A stretch of 34,481 nt of DNA from Utricularia gibba (Eukaryota; Streptophyta; Magnoliopsida; Lamiales; Lentibulariaceae). The notes below the pieces were generated by a model that was not told where the DNA came from, did not search any database, and worked only from the letters and a program-made list of their open reading frames with translations. Shown here one piece after another: positions 19,603 through 28,681 of this stretch. Both the position numbers and the translations under genes were made by a program. Numbering within the stretch: position 1 is the first letter of the stretch; every line of letters starts with the position of its first letter. The stretch covers positions 1-34,481 of the forward strand of contig NEEC01000090.1 in the NCBI GenBank assembly GCA_002189035.1, in the 5' to 3' direction.

Positions 19603-20160
19603 TATATTTATTATATTAAATTAACATATTTTGCAAGGCACCCCCGGCCCATCGACCTAGTGTTTGTTTAAAAGAATATTTTATAAAATAAATTATTTAA
19701 TTTTTAAATATTGATTTTAATCAACTAATTAATATAAATAAATAAATTAGTATAATTCTCATTGTCTATAAAACATGTAATGTGATTAATCAAAAATTAA
19801 TTAAAATCATCCAAAGACAAAAAGTATAAAAAATATTTATAGATAAATATTTAATTTTTTTATTTAAAAAATATGAAAACAAGACTGGTCAATTTTCTAC
19901 ATTGCATTTTATGGTCCTAAGCCCAATCAATACTGAGCATATGGGTGTCGGGCCGAAAAGCCCTATAGATTCTAGAATCGGGCCAGATCAGCCCATAGAT
20001 TCGACCTAAACTTTCATTTATACTAGCCATCCATCGTATTTGAAATCAGATGTATTGACCGTTGTACTCTTTATCAAAACCCTAGTGCAATCCTTATCTC
20101 AGTTGAAGGATTTTTTTGTCCATCCTCAACAGGTATTTAAACCGACCTAATCAGTAAAAT
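19603..20160. other. AT-rich spacer
   Basis: No gene is visible. At 19900-20010 there are GGGCC/GGCCC motifs, and at 20050-20130 a copy of the CAAAACCCTAGTGCAAT flank mentioned at 11406-12540. Confidence 0.4.
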
Positions 20161-20560
20161 TAATGTTTATGATTATTTATATACTACCTTTTCTGATATT
20201 GTTCCTTTTGTATTATAAAAATATTTTTTTGATATTTTTACAGTCAAATATTCTCTGGATTTTCAATTGAATGCAAAAGATGATTCATTTACCTAACTTT
20301 GAGAATAGTATTTTAGAAAGAAGAATTCATCTACTTATTTAAGATATTCGTTTCATAATATAATGCATGTCAATCTATCAAATGTCCTTGCGGATCATCC
20401 TCTTTCAAGGGTTGGCATCATCTTCTTTCAATTAGCTGAATTTCTGGTGGAGATTAACGGTTATTATGCAAGAATGTGCCATTATTGTGCATTTTATTAT
20501 GATAATTTCTTGATTCAACTAAATGACTCTAATAACATGATAAAATGCAAACAGTAATTA
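20160..20560 (+). repeat. array module B copy 2
   Basis: This is a direct copy of 17990-18350. Shared landmarks are CAGTCAAATATTCTC, TTGAGAATA-TATTTTAGAAAG, TTATTTAAG (20335-20343) and, further right, TTATTATGATAA-TTCTTGATT and TAATTAATCTAAT. Confidence 0.6.
20335..20343 (+). promoter_or_regulatory. conserved TTATTTAAG box, copy 5
   Basis: It sits in GAATTCATCTACTTATTTAAG-like context, about 235 bp before the degenerate foldback F7. Confidence 0.4.
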
Positions 20561-20830
20561 ATCTAATAAATAGGTTATTCAAATCGGGCGGGCCCGGGAG
20601 AAGGGGCATGGAGCGGGGTTTTTTTTAAAAAAAATATCCACTATGTTTTGATTATATTAGAAATTTAACTATTCTACGTGTATTTTTTTGTGCTTAATGT
20701 ATGAAAGAAATGAACAGTGAGTATTTTTTAAAAACACCCATGGAGCGGGTCATCCCAGTCAACCCCTTCCCAGGAAGACTTTTCTCATATTCCTCCTCCT
20801 CCATCAGATTAATTTTTGCATAATTAATTA
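20556..20830. repeat. degenerate RING-derived inverted pair F7
   Basis: The left remnant on the - strand reads TGCCCCTTCTCCCGGGCCCG, matching C-P-F of exon 2. The right remnant (20736-20815) matches the right arm of F5 (GGAGCGGGTCATCC, GTCAACC, CCTCCTCC). Large deletions leave only about 30 bp able to pair. It is the decayed sister of F5, 2.16 kb away. Confidence 0.55.
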
Positions 20831-21150
20831 CTCAATTAGTATAAAAAATGATCACACAAATATTAACCTTACCGCCTAAGTTAAAACATAATTTTCAATT
20901 TCTTTTTCTTTCTTCAATTAGTATTTTAAAATTATAAGAATTTCCATAATCCCTCACACAATCCAATCAAAAATGATACTTTATACCATCCTATTTGTTG
21001 CCCATTCTACCCTCCATGAAAACCCTATTGCATCATATCTGAATGGGTATCATTCTCATCCGGTTTATACGGATTTATGTTATGATAATTAACTAATTTT
21101 ATTTACCACTGAAAATTAAATTCTCAGGTATATTATTTTACAAATACGAC

Positions 21151-21533
21151 TTAATCATTCTTTTGTTTGTCGGTGTCGGGGACTGGGGGAGGAGCCGGAT
21201 CTCCATCTCCATCTCCCTCGAGAATAGACCGAAATATCTTTTCCAGGTCTGAACACCTGCAACAGATTGGTCCCTTACAGATTGGGCATTTTACAATTTG
21301 TGGAAGCATGGCTCACACACAATAATCTCTCCTTCTCCGCACTGCATTCAATTTATTTTTTTTCTTAAAAATAAATATTGGTAATTAAAACAACAAATAA
21401 AATAAAACCAAAAAAAGGTTACCGAGAAGATGGGCCCTCTGATGGGGCCGACACCGCACGCCGAGCAATTAAAGAGGTGGGCAGGGACATAACATAGCTT
21501 CTTTTTCTCCATCTTGTTCATACGAGTTTTCAT
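21151..21533 (-). pseudogene. SINA-like RING fragment R8 (one frameshift, otherwise complete)
   Basis: Exon 1 is 21533-21423 (37 residues, with C-S-A-C then GVGPIRGPIFS). The intron is 21422-21342 (GTAACC...GCAG) and exon 2 is 21341-21151. Exon 2 gives C-G-E-G-E-I-I-V-C-E-P-C-F-H-K-L, then a 1-nt loss (near 21293) puts a stop in frame. In the next frame the family sequence continues as K-C-P-I-C-K-G-P-I-C-C-R-C-S-D-L-E-K-I-F-R and a D/P-rich tail ending K-Q-K-N-D. The zinc-binding His of the usual C-x2-G-H is Glu. If read through it would be about 100 residues, RING only, with no SINA/TRAF-like domain. The promoter is P5. Confidence 0.75.
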
Positions 21534-21544
21534 TTCACCAACAA

Positions 21545-21700
21545 CTTATTATATATCGATGGAGGACCAAAATCTATGTTACGAAAATATGTGATTTACG
21601 GACAGGATTACGCTTTAATTAAGAACGCGCTATCATATTATAATAATTCTCGAAAATGACATTGCGATATTAACGGTGCGTATTGTAAAGTCAGGGGTCT
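21545..21700 (-). promoter_or_regulatory. RING-family promoter, copy P5
   Basis: The - strand order is GAGAATTATTATAATATGA, TTAATTAAAGCGTAAT, CATAGATTTTGGTCCTCCAT, and a TATA region CGATATATAATAAG (21558-21545) close to the R8 start. It is diverged from the CTATATAAG copies but collinear. Confidence 0.55.
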
Positions 21701-22959
21701 GATTATGATATACTACATTAATTACAGATGAAGGAATTGATGTGGTTAAATAGAGAGATATTTTGAATCTTTTACTAAGGACTTTTTCTTAAAAAATAAT
21801 AACGTACAACTATAAAGATTTGATTTTTGAATTAAATAATATCATATAAAATAAGTATGAATCATTATGTTGATATCAGACTAAAATCTGGGTGTGTATC
21901 AATAGTGGGACAACAGAGAGAATTAAGTCTATGAGTATATTTCAATTATCACACATTGATTATAGATCGGTACGTGATTAATGAGTAAAAATTTTACTAA
22001 TCTTATATGAGACATTTTCTAAAAAAGATAAAAAAAAAACGTAAAATCATGAGGGTTGAATGGTCAATACACATAATATTGTGAAAAGTAATTGTAGTTG
22101 GTGACATGCATGGTGCAATATGTATCAATTTTGATTATTGGAGGGCAAAGACCCCCACCCCCTATTCCTTACCTCGGGCGAAGGCCCATAAAGAGGAGCC
22201 GGTCCAGGAAACGTATGGGCTTGTTCCATGGTGAACCCATTCCCCGGCCCAAAGCTTGAGATGAGACACCTCTTTGTAGAATAGAATGCATGATAATTTT
22301 TTTTATAATTTTTTAGAAATGTATTTAAAATTATAACATGGAAAGAGAATTAATGCAGCTCATGTCCCGATTATGCAATTTAAACAACAACCATTTTTAT
22401 GTATTAAAAAATAATCATTATTGATTTTTCAGAATTGTACAAAAGGTAGTCCTAACTGCCACGAACAAATCCGTACGGGTAAAAACCTAAAACAGCGGCC
22501 TGTCGCCCCCCGGATTCGCATTCTGGGGGATGGACGAAGATGCCACCCCACCCACCCAAGAAACGACACCGTTTCTGGAAGCATCGATGGCGGAGGACGA
22601 CGACACTGTTGGTTACAGTTCATTTACCCATGATATGATGATTCTTCGGCAAATGGTTTGGCGTATTTGTGTAATTAAGAAGATGTTGGGAGGGTAATTC
22701 CTTGAGGAAGTTCCGAATTCCCCTGCAACTTGCGCACCCCACTTGCTCGAAACCGCCTGACAATGGAAAAGCGAGGGCGAGAAACGCAGAAAAATCTTCA
22801 TGATGTTTGCTCTGCAACTATTCGGAGATATTTTCTCTTCTGCCGGTTCGTATACTTTGTCTGTTCTTCGTGAATCGCTCATAGGATTCATCGACTGTTT
22901 TCTTGTAGACGCTTTTCCCCAGGTTCCTCGGCCACAAATAAAGAAGAAGAAGCATAAGA
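21701..22959. other. spacer and 5' flank of the PYL gene
   Basis: It is AT-rich to about 22140, and then holds GGGC/GGCC-rich stretches (22140-22270, 22480-22600). Overlapping short frames on both strands at 22421-22891 carry no domain. The last few hundred bases probably hold the PYL promoter and 5' UTR; an AG-rich GAAGAAGAAG lies just before the start codon. Confidence 0.4.
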
Positions 22960-23633
22960 ATGCCGTCTTCTCTGCAGATTCAGAGGATTAGCTCCAGGAG
23001 CCCTCGCTTCACGGACCGCCTGGATCTCATGTGGGTTTCTCCGATTTCCCCTGAAATTCCCCTGCCGGATGATGTTCGCCGCCGTCACACTCACCTGGTA
23101 CTGTCTGATTTCGTTTTGATTGATTTCCGCCTCATACGGGTAACCCTTTCTTAATCATGTGCCGTTTCTAGGTAATGGAAAACCAGTGCTGCTCCGCGGT
23201 GGTGCAGGCGATCGATGCCCCTATCGAGATCGTGTGGTCCTTGGTGCGACGATTCGACAACCCACAAGCGTACAAGCATTTTCTCAAAAGTTGCCGAGTG
23301 GTTCACGGCGGCGGGGAGGTGGGTACTGTAAGGGAGGTGACGGTCGTCTCCGGGTTGCCGGCGGGGAGGAGCACGGAGAAGCTGGAGATTCTGGATGATG
23401 AGAAGCATGTGATGAGTTTCAGAGTCGTCGGCGGCGATCACCGTCTCCGGAACTACCGGTCCATCACGACACTCCATGCGGCGGGAGCGGCCGCGACGGT
23501 GGTGGTGGAGTCGTATGAGGTGGATGTGCCGGAAGGGAATACGGTAGAGGAGACTCGTGCCTTTGCGGATACGATCGTGAGATGCAATTTGCAGTCGCTT
23601 GCTCAGATCTCTAGAAGTTTGCTCACAAATTGA
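22960..23633 (+). CDS. PYR/PYL/RCAR abscisic acid receptor, PYL4/5/6-like
   Basis: Exon 1 is 22960-23097 (46 residues) and exon 2 is 23172-23633, giving about 199 residues, the usual size. START/Bet v 1-like fold landmarks are all present: NQCCSAVVQ after the N-terminal extension, [16 protein letters not shown] with the ABA-contacting Lys (K85, equivalent to PYR1 K59), the gate loop SGLPA (106-110), the latch HRL (136-138) within [11 protein letters not shown], and D-V-P-E-G-N-T before the C-terminal helix. Receptors of this type bind ABA in the cytosol and nucleus and then inhibit clade A PP2C phosphatases. Sequence points to the PYL4-6 group. An intron is required because reading on from exon 1 meets a stop. 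The gene sits alone between members of the RING array and is intact. Confidence 0.9.
23098..23171 (+). other. PYL intron (74 bp)
   Basis: The donor GTACTG is non-ideal at positions 4 and 6; the acceptor is TTTCTAG. It splits the gene in phase 0 between T-H-L and V-M-E-N-Q-C-C. Arabidopsis PYL4, PYL5 and PYL6 lack introns, so this one deserves a check. Confidence 0.75.
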
Positions 23634-24537
23634 ATTTTCAATATATATATATTTTTTTGCCAGGCTGTTTAATCCTCATTATCGCATTAAATAGCCGCTT
23701 AATACTTCAAAAACAAAAAAAACTAAAAGCATTTTCCTTTCTAATTAAAGGCATTATGTTAATAAAAAAAATTTTATTATCTAAATTCTTTCTTCAAAAT
23801 GAGAAGTATTTTTGTTGAGGAGGCAAATGCCCAACAGTCATCATAAAGCCTTCCATCAAAATGGACCAGGTCGCAAATTAGGGTAAAGCCCAGTTCGAAC
23901 AAGTACGAATATTTATACGTTTTTTATATTATATATAAAATAACCATTATCAGATCAAAATGGGCTGGGCCACCGATGAAAAAGAGTGATCAGCGTGGCC
24001 CAATACGCAAATTTTCAATTTCTGTTTTTTCGGTAAATTATTATTATAATTTGATATCAATTTGGATCGATTCCGGCAACAATACAATGAAAAAAGCATT
24101 AGTGCAACTTGTTTTAGTATGATTTTCTTGGTTAAATTCATGAATTTTTTTATAATGAATTAAAAAAATATAAATCTTATATTTAATTAATTTTTTTATA
24201 ATGAAATACAATTTGCTTCTCAACAATAAAAATGAAATAATGTTTGAGAAGAAACTTGTAGTAATGAGTTTCTGGTTTTCTTTAAAAAAAAAACTAAAAT
24301 ATTAATTATAATAATTCAAAAATAAAGAATAAATTGTGGTTTTTATTTATTTTGTAGGCAACCCTTGTGCTGGGCACAGAAAACACAACCTACCATCAAT
24401 GTTTTTTAAAGCAACTATGTAAATGGGGCCGTGAGAATCAAAAAATGCACCAAGTATTAACTATTGCCAATACCTAGCTGCCACTAACACGTACGTACGG
24501 GTAAAACACAGGTTCGGGTCGGGTCGGCCGACATCTC
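23634..24537. other. PYL 3' flank and AT-rich spacer
   Basis: At 23990-24130 it carries a copy of the flank found after other family copies (CAAATTTTCAATTTCTGTTT, TTGATATCAATT, AGTGCAACTT). That flank recurs at 27020-27200, downstream of the intact RING gene, which suggests a deleted RING copy once stood near here. Confidence 0.4.
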
Positions 24538-24920
24538 AGGTTCCGCCGCCGTGCGTTCTCGCAGGAGTGAGCAACCAGTCATGAGAATAAGCTCTAGAAC
24601 AAGGCGTCACCTTAAAAAAAAACATCGCTACCATAAATCTCATCAGGCAAAGATATATCAGGAGGATATTCTTTCTTCTTGCGTATTGCCATCTCTTTTC
24701 CTAGTTCCTCCTCCAATTCGAAATCTCCGGCGACCCCGTTCAACAGCATCTCCAACTTTCTCCTGCTCAACGATTGAGAAGACCAAGGAGCCATCAAATC
24801 TCCAGCTCTTTTCCCCTTCGAATACAAAACATCATCATTACCGACGATGACCATGAACCGCCGCCGTCGACGCAGTGAAGGGGGGTGGCGCCGCCGGAGC
24901 CGGAAGCTCTGTTGACATCA
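24538..24920 (-). pseudogene. truncated copy of the CCCH zinc-finger gene
   Basis: On the - strand this stretch matches about 29630-30093 of the RR-TZF gene. It codes for [13 protein letters not shown]-(R/K)[12 protein letters not shown] and KKKEYP-DISLPD-IYG, but with internal deletions, a frame break and loss of both ends. Ankyrin and zinc-finger regions are absent or cut. The left edge falls inside the parent's PGENARRR region and the right edge just after GTTGACATCAA, where array sequence starts abruptly. Orientation is the same as the parent gene 5 kb away. No poly-A tail or TIR explains the move. Confidence 0.85.
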
Positions 24921-24924
24921 ATAA

Positions 24925-25400
24925 TATATATTAATTATTATTTATTTGTCATGTGTGGTTACAAATTCTGACTCAAAGTAGGTTGAAAATTCAAATGTGT
25001 ATTCATGACTACATATTATTATTATTTTTTACTTGTAGTCTATGAATTTGGAGACAGCAAAGTGGAAGCGATGTAACGTTCATTATAATTGATTCGATAT
25101 TCGAAAACGTAAAAAAAAATTAATATAATGATATGTATATTATTAGAATTAAATAAAAAAATTCATATTAGATTCAGGAAAAGAAATATATTATTTAATA
25201 GATAATATCACGCTTAGAAGCATTTTAAAGGAGACCAAAAGTGGAGACCATTATGGATTAAGAAGATTTGTAACATCATAATTATTTATTGCATGTATTT
25301 TCCATGCAAAAGAATCGATTTTATTGAAATTTGGATAATAATATTGTGGTGAGAAGGATTCATCCCCTTATTTAAGTGACTTAGCGCAAGGCATTATGGG
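24925..25400 (+). repeat. array module A-like block before the palindrome
   Basis: It shares TATTAATTATT, GGTTGAAAATTCAAATGTGT and TGACTACATATTA with modules A and B, and ends in GATAATAATATTG-GAGAAGGATTCATCC and TTATTTAAG at 25368-25376. Confidence 0.6.
25368..25376 (+). promoter_or_regulatory. conserved TTATTTAAG box, copy 6
   Basis: It lies about 345 bp upstream of the left arm of the 2 x 382 bp palindrome and points into it. A transcript from here would run antisense through the left RING gene, then the spacer, then sense through the right one, giving a very long perfect hairpin. Confidence 0.45.
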
Positions 25401-25718
25401 AATTAAGAATGCACTAGAATACCATCCAGTTTGTGTCTTCTTGGGATTATTCTCAATTCTTCTTAACACCATCCTCCTTCCAAAGGCAGGCAAGTAGATG
25501 GAGGTTCATGACGGATGATCAATTTTCTAAATGACGCTATATCATTCTCACTCAATTTTACAAAGTAGTACTATTCATTCATTCATTTTTTCTTTATTGA
25601 TAAAAATATTAATTTTTTGTTGGTTTGGTGTTATTTGAAAAGCATAGGTTGGGTGTAGAAGCAATATTTGGTTCTTGTATATATTATCAAGTACACACAA
25701 ATATTTGTACAATTTTTA

Positions 25719-26070
25719 CTAATCTTGCTTCTCTTTGTGGGCAGCTGGAGGACGAGACCGCGACGTCGCCTTGGGTTCGAAGCGCGTCGTTTGGAAAAGC
25801 GCTTCGAAATGCCTGCATCTACAGCAGACGTCCTCTCCGCAGAAGGGGCATCTCCCTAACTTCTGCGAACACGGCCCACACAGAATGTGGCCGTTCATGC
25901 ACTGCCAAAAAAAAAAAAAAATTAAGAACACATACACTTGATTTAATAGAAACACAGCAAAACAAACCCAAAAAACTTACGGAAAAGATGGCCCCTCTGA
26001 TGGGGCCGTCACAGCAGATCGGGCAGTTGTACATCTTCATGTCAGCCTCGATTAATTTGTATTCAGCCAT
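25719..26070 (-). CDS. SINA-like RING-only microprotein, left copy (intact frame)
   Basis: Exon 1 is 26070-25981, the intron is 25980-25902 and exon 2 is 25901-25719; 90 residues. The protein sequence is identical to the right copy at 26588-26939, where the domain description is given. The stop codon is TAG instead of TAA because the repeat ends one base earlier. This arm ends 31 bp upstream of the start codon and so lacks the family's CTATATAAG promoter. Only a weak AT-rich stretch lies upstream, so it may be silent as a protein gene while still able to supply antisense sequence. Confidence 0.6.
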
Positions 26071-26187
26071 TTACTCTCTGGTACAGTGTTAAATTTCATC
26101 AATTACTTCATTTAATATTATTATACTTTAAATTGTTTCAAGTATGAAGAATTAGGCTACATGAAAATTAACGTGATTTGGAGGGAA

Positions 26188-26203
26188 TATGTATGTATGT
26201 ATG

Positions 26204-26239
<36 letters not shown>

Positions 26240-26274
26240 TGTATGTATGTATGTATGTATGTATGTATGTATGT
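26188..26274 (+). repeat. (GTAT)n microsatellite in the palindrome spacer
   Basis: About 20 tandem GTAT units, interrupted once by TATATAT near 26205. It lies in the non-duplicated spacer. The open frame across it is an artefact of the repeat. Confidence 0.95.
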
Positions 26275-26419
26275 ACATGCACTTCTACACCCATCACATC
26301 ACCTCATTCATGATCCTCGAATAATCAAATCGCAAATTGCATGTTACATATTTTTCTTGAATTATTATCAGAATTTTGAAATTTCCAGAAAATTGATTTT
26401 GCAAATATTTCTAAGTCAT

Positions 26420-26545
26420 TATCAATTTTTTCTAGAATTATTATAATCTCAGGTGAATTTTGTAATATGTGTAATTAAAGTGCAATGTTGTTAAAAAGCA
26501 CGACTTTTTCATACTATAGATCTTACTTCTACAACTCTATATAAT
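26420..26545 (+). promoter_or_regulatory. RING-family promoter, copy P6
   Basis: TTCTAGAATTATTATAATCT, GAATTTTGTAATATG, TAATTAAAGTGCAATGTTGT, TATAGATCTTACTTCTACAA and CTATATAAT (26537-26545) lie 43 bp before the start codon at 26588. This is the best-supported promoter of the family because it serves an intact frame. Confidence 0.65.
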
Positions 26546-26587
26546 AAACAAGCTGGTGATGAAATTTAACACTGTACCAGAGAGTAA

Positions 26588-26939
26588 ATGGCTGAATACA
26601 AATTAATCGAGGCTGACATGAAGATGTACAACTGCCCGATCTGCTGTGACGGCCCCATCAGAGGGGCCATCTTTTCCGTAAGTTTTTTGGGTTTGTTTTG
26701 CTGTGTTTCTATTAAATCAAGTGTATGTGTTCTTAATTTTTTTTTTTTTTTGGCAGTGCATGAACGGCCACATTCTGTGTGGGCCGTGTTCGCAGAAGTT
26801 AGGGAGATGCCCCTTCTGCGGAGAGGACGTCTGCTGTAGATGCAGGCATTTCGAAGCGCTTTTCCAAACGACGCGCTTCGAACCCAAGGCGACGTCGCGG
26901 TCTCGTCCTCCAGCTGCCCACAAAGAGAAGCAAGATTAA
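26588..26939 (+). CDS. SINA-like RING-only microprotein, right copy (intact frame)
   Basis: Exon 1 is 26588-26677 and exon 2 is 26757-26939 (donor GTAAGT, T(15)GGCAG acceptor); 90 residues. The C3HC4 RING is complete: C16-P-I-C19, 11 residues, C31-M-N-G-H35-I-L-C38-G-P-C41, six residues, C48-P-F-C51. The post-RING motif C-C-R-C-R-H-F-E-A-L-F-Q resembles the R-C-R-A-M-E-K-V-I-E of plant SINA-like proteins. The protein then ends in a basic, Pro-rich tail, with no SIAF/TRAF-like substrate-binding domain (full-length SINA-like proteins are roughly 250-350 residues). Family knowledge suggests E2 binding. Lacking a substrate domain, it could act as a dominant-negative partner, which is an inference. 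The first zinc gap is 11 residues, one more than usual. It has its own family promoter, P6. Confidence 0.75.
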
Positions 26940-28681
26940 ATATTGTATAATTATACAAAATAATTTATTATACTTTATTGTAAAGAAGGTGAATTAGCGA
27001 TGGTGTTAAGAATTAAGGAGCCCCAGCCCATCACAATTTTCAATTTCTGTTTTATCGGGAAATTAATATTATAAATTGATATCAATTAAATCAATCCAAC
27101 GAAAACCAGAAAGATGAATAACACAATCCACTCAATCCTGGCCCTCCATTACCGCGAGATGTTTCCCTCAATGAAAATCCTAGTGCAACTATACCTACTT
27201 CATGTGAGTCCAAGGCCTCGACGAGTGTTTTAAAATAATGGGTTTTTTTTTATGAATTCAATTTAACAATTTTTATATAAATCGAAAAATTATTTAAAAA
27301 AATTAAAAATATTACATTTAATTAATCTTATAATTTGCTTCACCACAATTATTTCGTCTTGTTATGAAAATATGAAATATGAATAAAAGGAAATAGTTGG
27401 CGAAAAGAAAATTGTTCTAATCAGATTCTGTGAGCAATATTTTAAAAACGTGTTCAATTCATGATTTGAATTAGTGATCCCTACGGTTAAATTGGATTCC
27501 TTAATTTTTTATTATATACAATAAAAATAATTGTTTAGACAAACCGTTATTTTAAAATATGGACGGCTGTAGTCGTTAACTTTCTAGTCATAGAATGGTA
27601 GTGGATCATTGATACGAACCCAATTTCACGTTCGGCCCGATCCACCTAAAGAAGGCCCACCGTAAAATCCATAGAGCCGTTGGATGACGTAATTATGGGA
27701 TGAGCCCTTCCTTTGCATAAACCCCGTCTGCCACTTGAATACGGATTGATGTACGTGCATAGTCGATACTTGTGATTAGAACACGCAAAAACAAATTCAA
27801 AAATTTTGGTGAACTGAAAATCCCAAGGAAAATTGAGAATACTCAGATATGCCAAATAAATTGATCTAATTAAAAATGAATGAACAAATGTAACAAACAT
27901 CAATATAACAATATTATTCATTTTAGATATTTAATTTTCATTGTTTTATATTTGGTATTTTCAATTTTCATCCTCAAATTACTCTAGATTAAATATATTT
28001 AATTTTGAAATTCCTATCAATAACTTTTCACCATACTCAGAAAATAGATCTCTGCATAGTCATTTTATTCAATTTTATCATTTCTCATACATGAATTCAC
28101 TTAGACCATCCTTTCTCGTGCAGGGCATCGGATTCGAAGCATGAATGATTGAGGCCTAGTTCGATATTTCTATAAATAAGTTTAAACAATGTAGAACCAA
28201 AATTAGTTTTTTTATTAAATAATAAATCTCACATTCTAATAAATCATGGAGAGGAGGAAGCTTCCAACTGCCAATTCATGGGATAACCCTAATAATGTAC
28301 ACGTGTTTAGTATTAGGATGGCAGGCTGGACCCCACCTAAGTAAACATGTCGACACATTAGATGACATTAAAATCTAATTAAAAAGTGAGAATTAATTAG
28401 TATTTAAGTGTAATTATTATAGATGAGAAGATAATAGTGAGAAAATAAGGAATATGAATAAATGGAATAATTTTTTAAAAGAAGATTTTAGTAATCGAAT
28501 TTATATCGTGGCTGCTTTCTAAAACAATAATTCAATGAGAAAAAATAAATCAGCTTGGAGGTGGCGCGGCCGGTTAGTTCCCGGGATGACGGCGGAGGCC
28601 ATGATGATCTGCTTACGCGGCTGCTTCCGCCGCTCTATTTACATTTCTCGACGTGCCACCATGTTATCAAGGGGGTCTCCT
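26940..28681. other. AT-rich spacer, 3' flank of the RING gene and of the CCCH gene
   Basis: 27000-27200 is the conserved downstream flank of the array (TTTTCAATTTCTGTTTTATC, AATTGATATCAATT, AATCCTAGTGCAACTAT) and marks its right limit. From 27.2 to 28.5 kb the sequence is ordinary AT-rich DNA without genes. The last 150 bp probably hold the 3' UTR of the - strand CCCH gene. Confidence 0.45.

Larger units (their letters stand above)
25720..26938. repeat. palindrome of two 382-bp arms (25720-26101 / 26557-26938), spacer 455 bp
   Basis: The arms have exactly equal length and are symmetric about 26329. Every start, stop and splice site of one arm has its mirror in the other, and translations in several frames on both strands are identical, including across the poly-A/poly-T tract in the intron. 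I find no mismatch by eye. The similarity starts at TGATGAAATTTAAC, just downstream of the TATA box of the right copy, and ends at CAAGATTA around the stop codon. Such identity is far above that of any other pair in the array. Confidence 0.9.

Noticed and set aside
22421-22891. Overlapping short frames on both strands upstream of PYL
   Set aside because: They lack recognisable motifs, and the GC-rich composition alone explains the absence of stops.
25625-26092. Open frame of 155 codons on the + strand, repeated as 130 codons at 26566-26958 on the - strand
   Set aside because: These are the antisense of the RING microgenes, crossing the intron; their similarity reflects the palindrome, not a second gene family.
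26189-26446. Open frame of Met-Tyr-Val-Cys repeats
   Set aside because: It is produced by the GTAT microsatellite. A tetranucleotide repeat without stops is open by chance.
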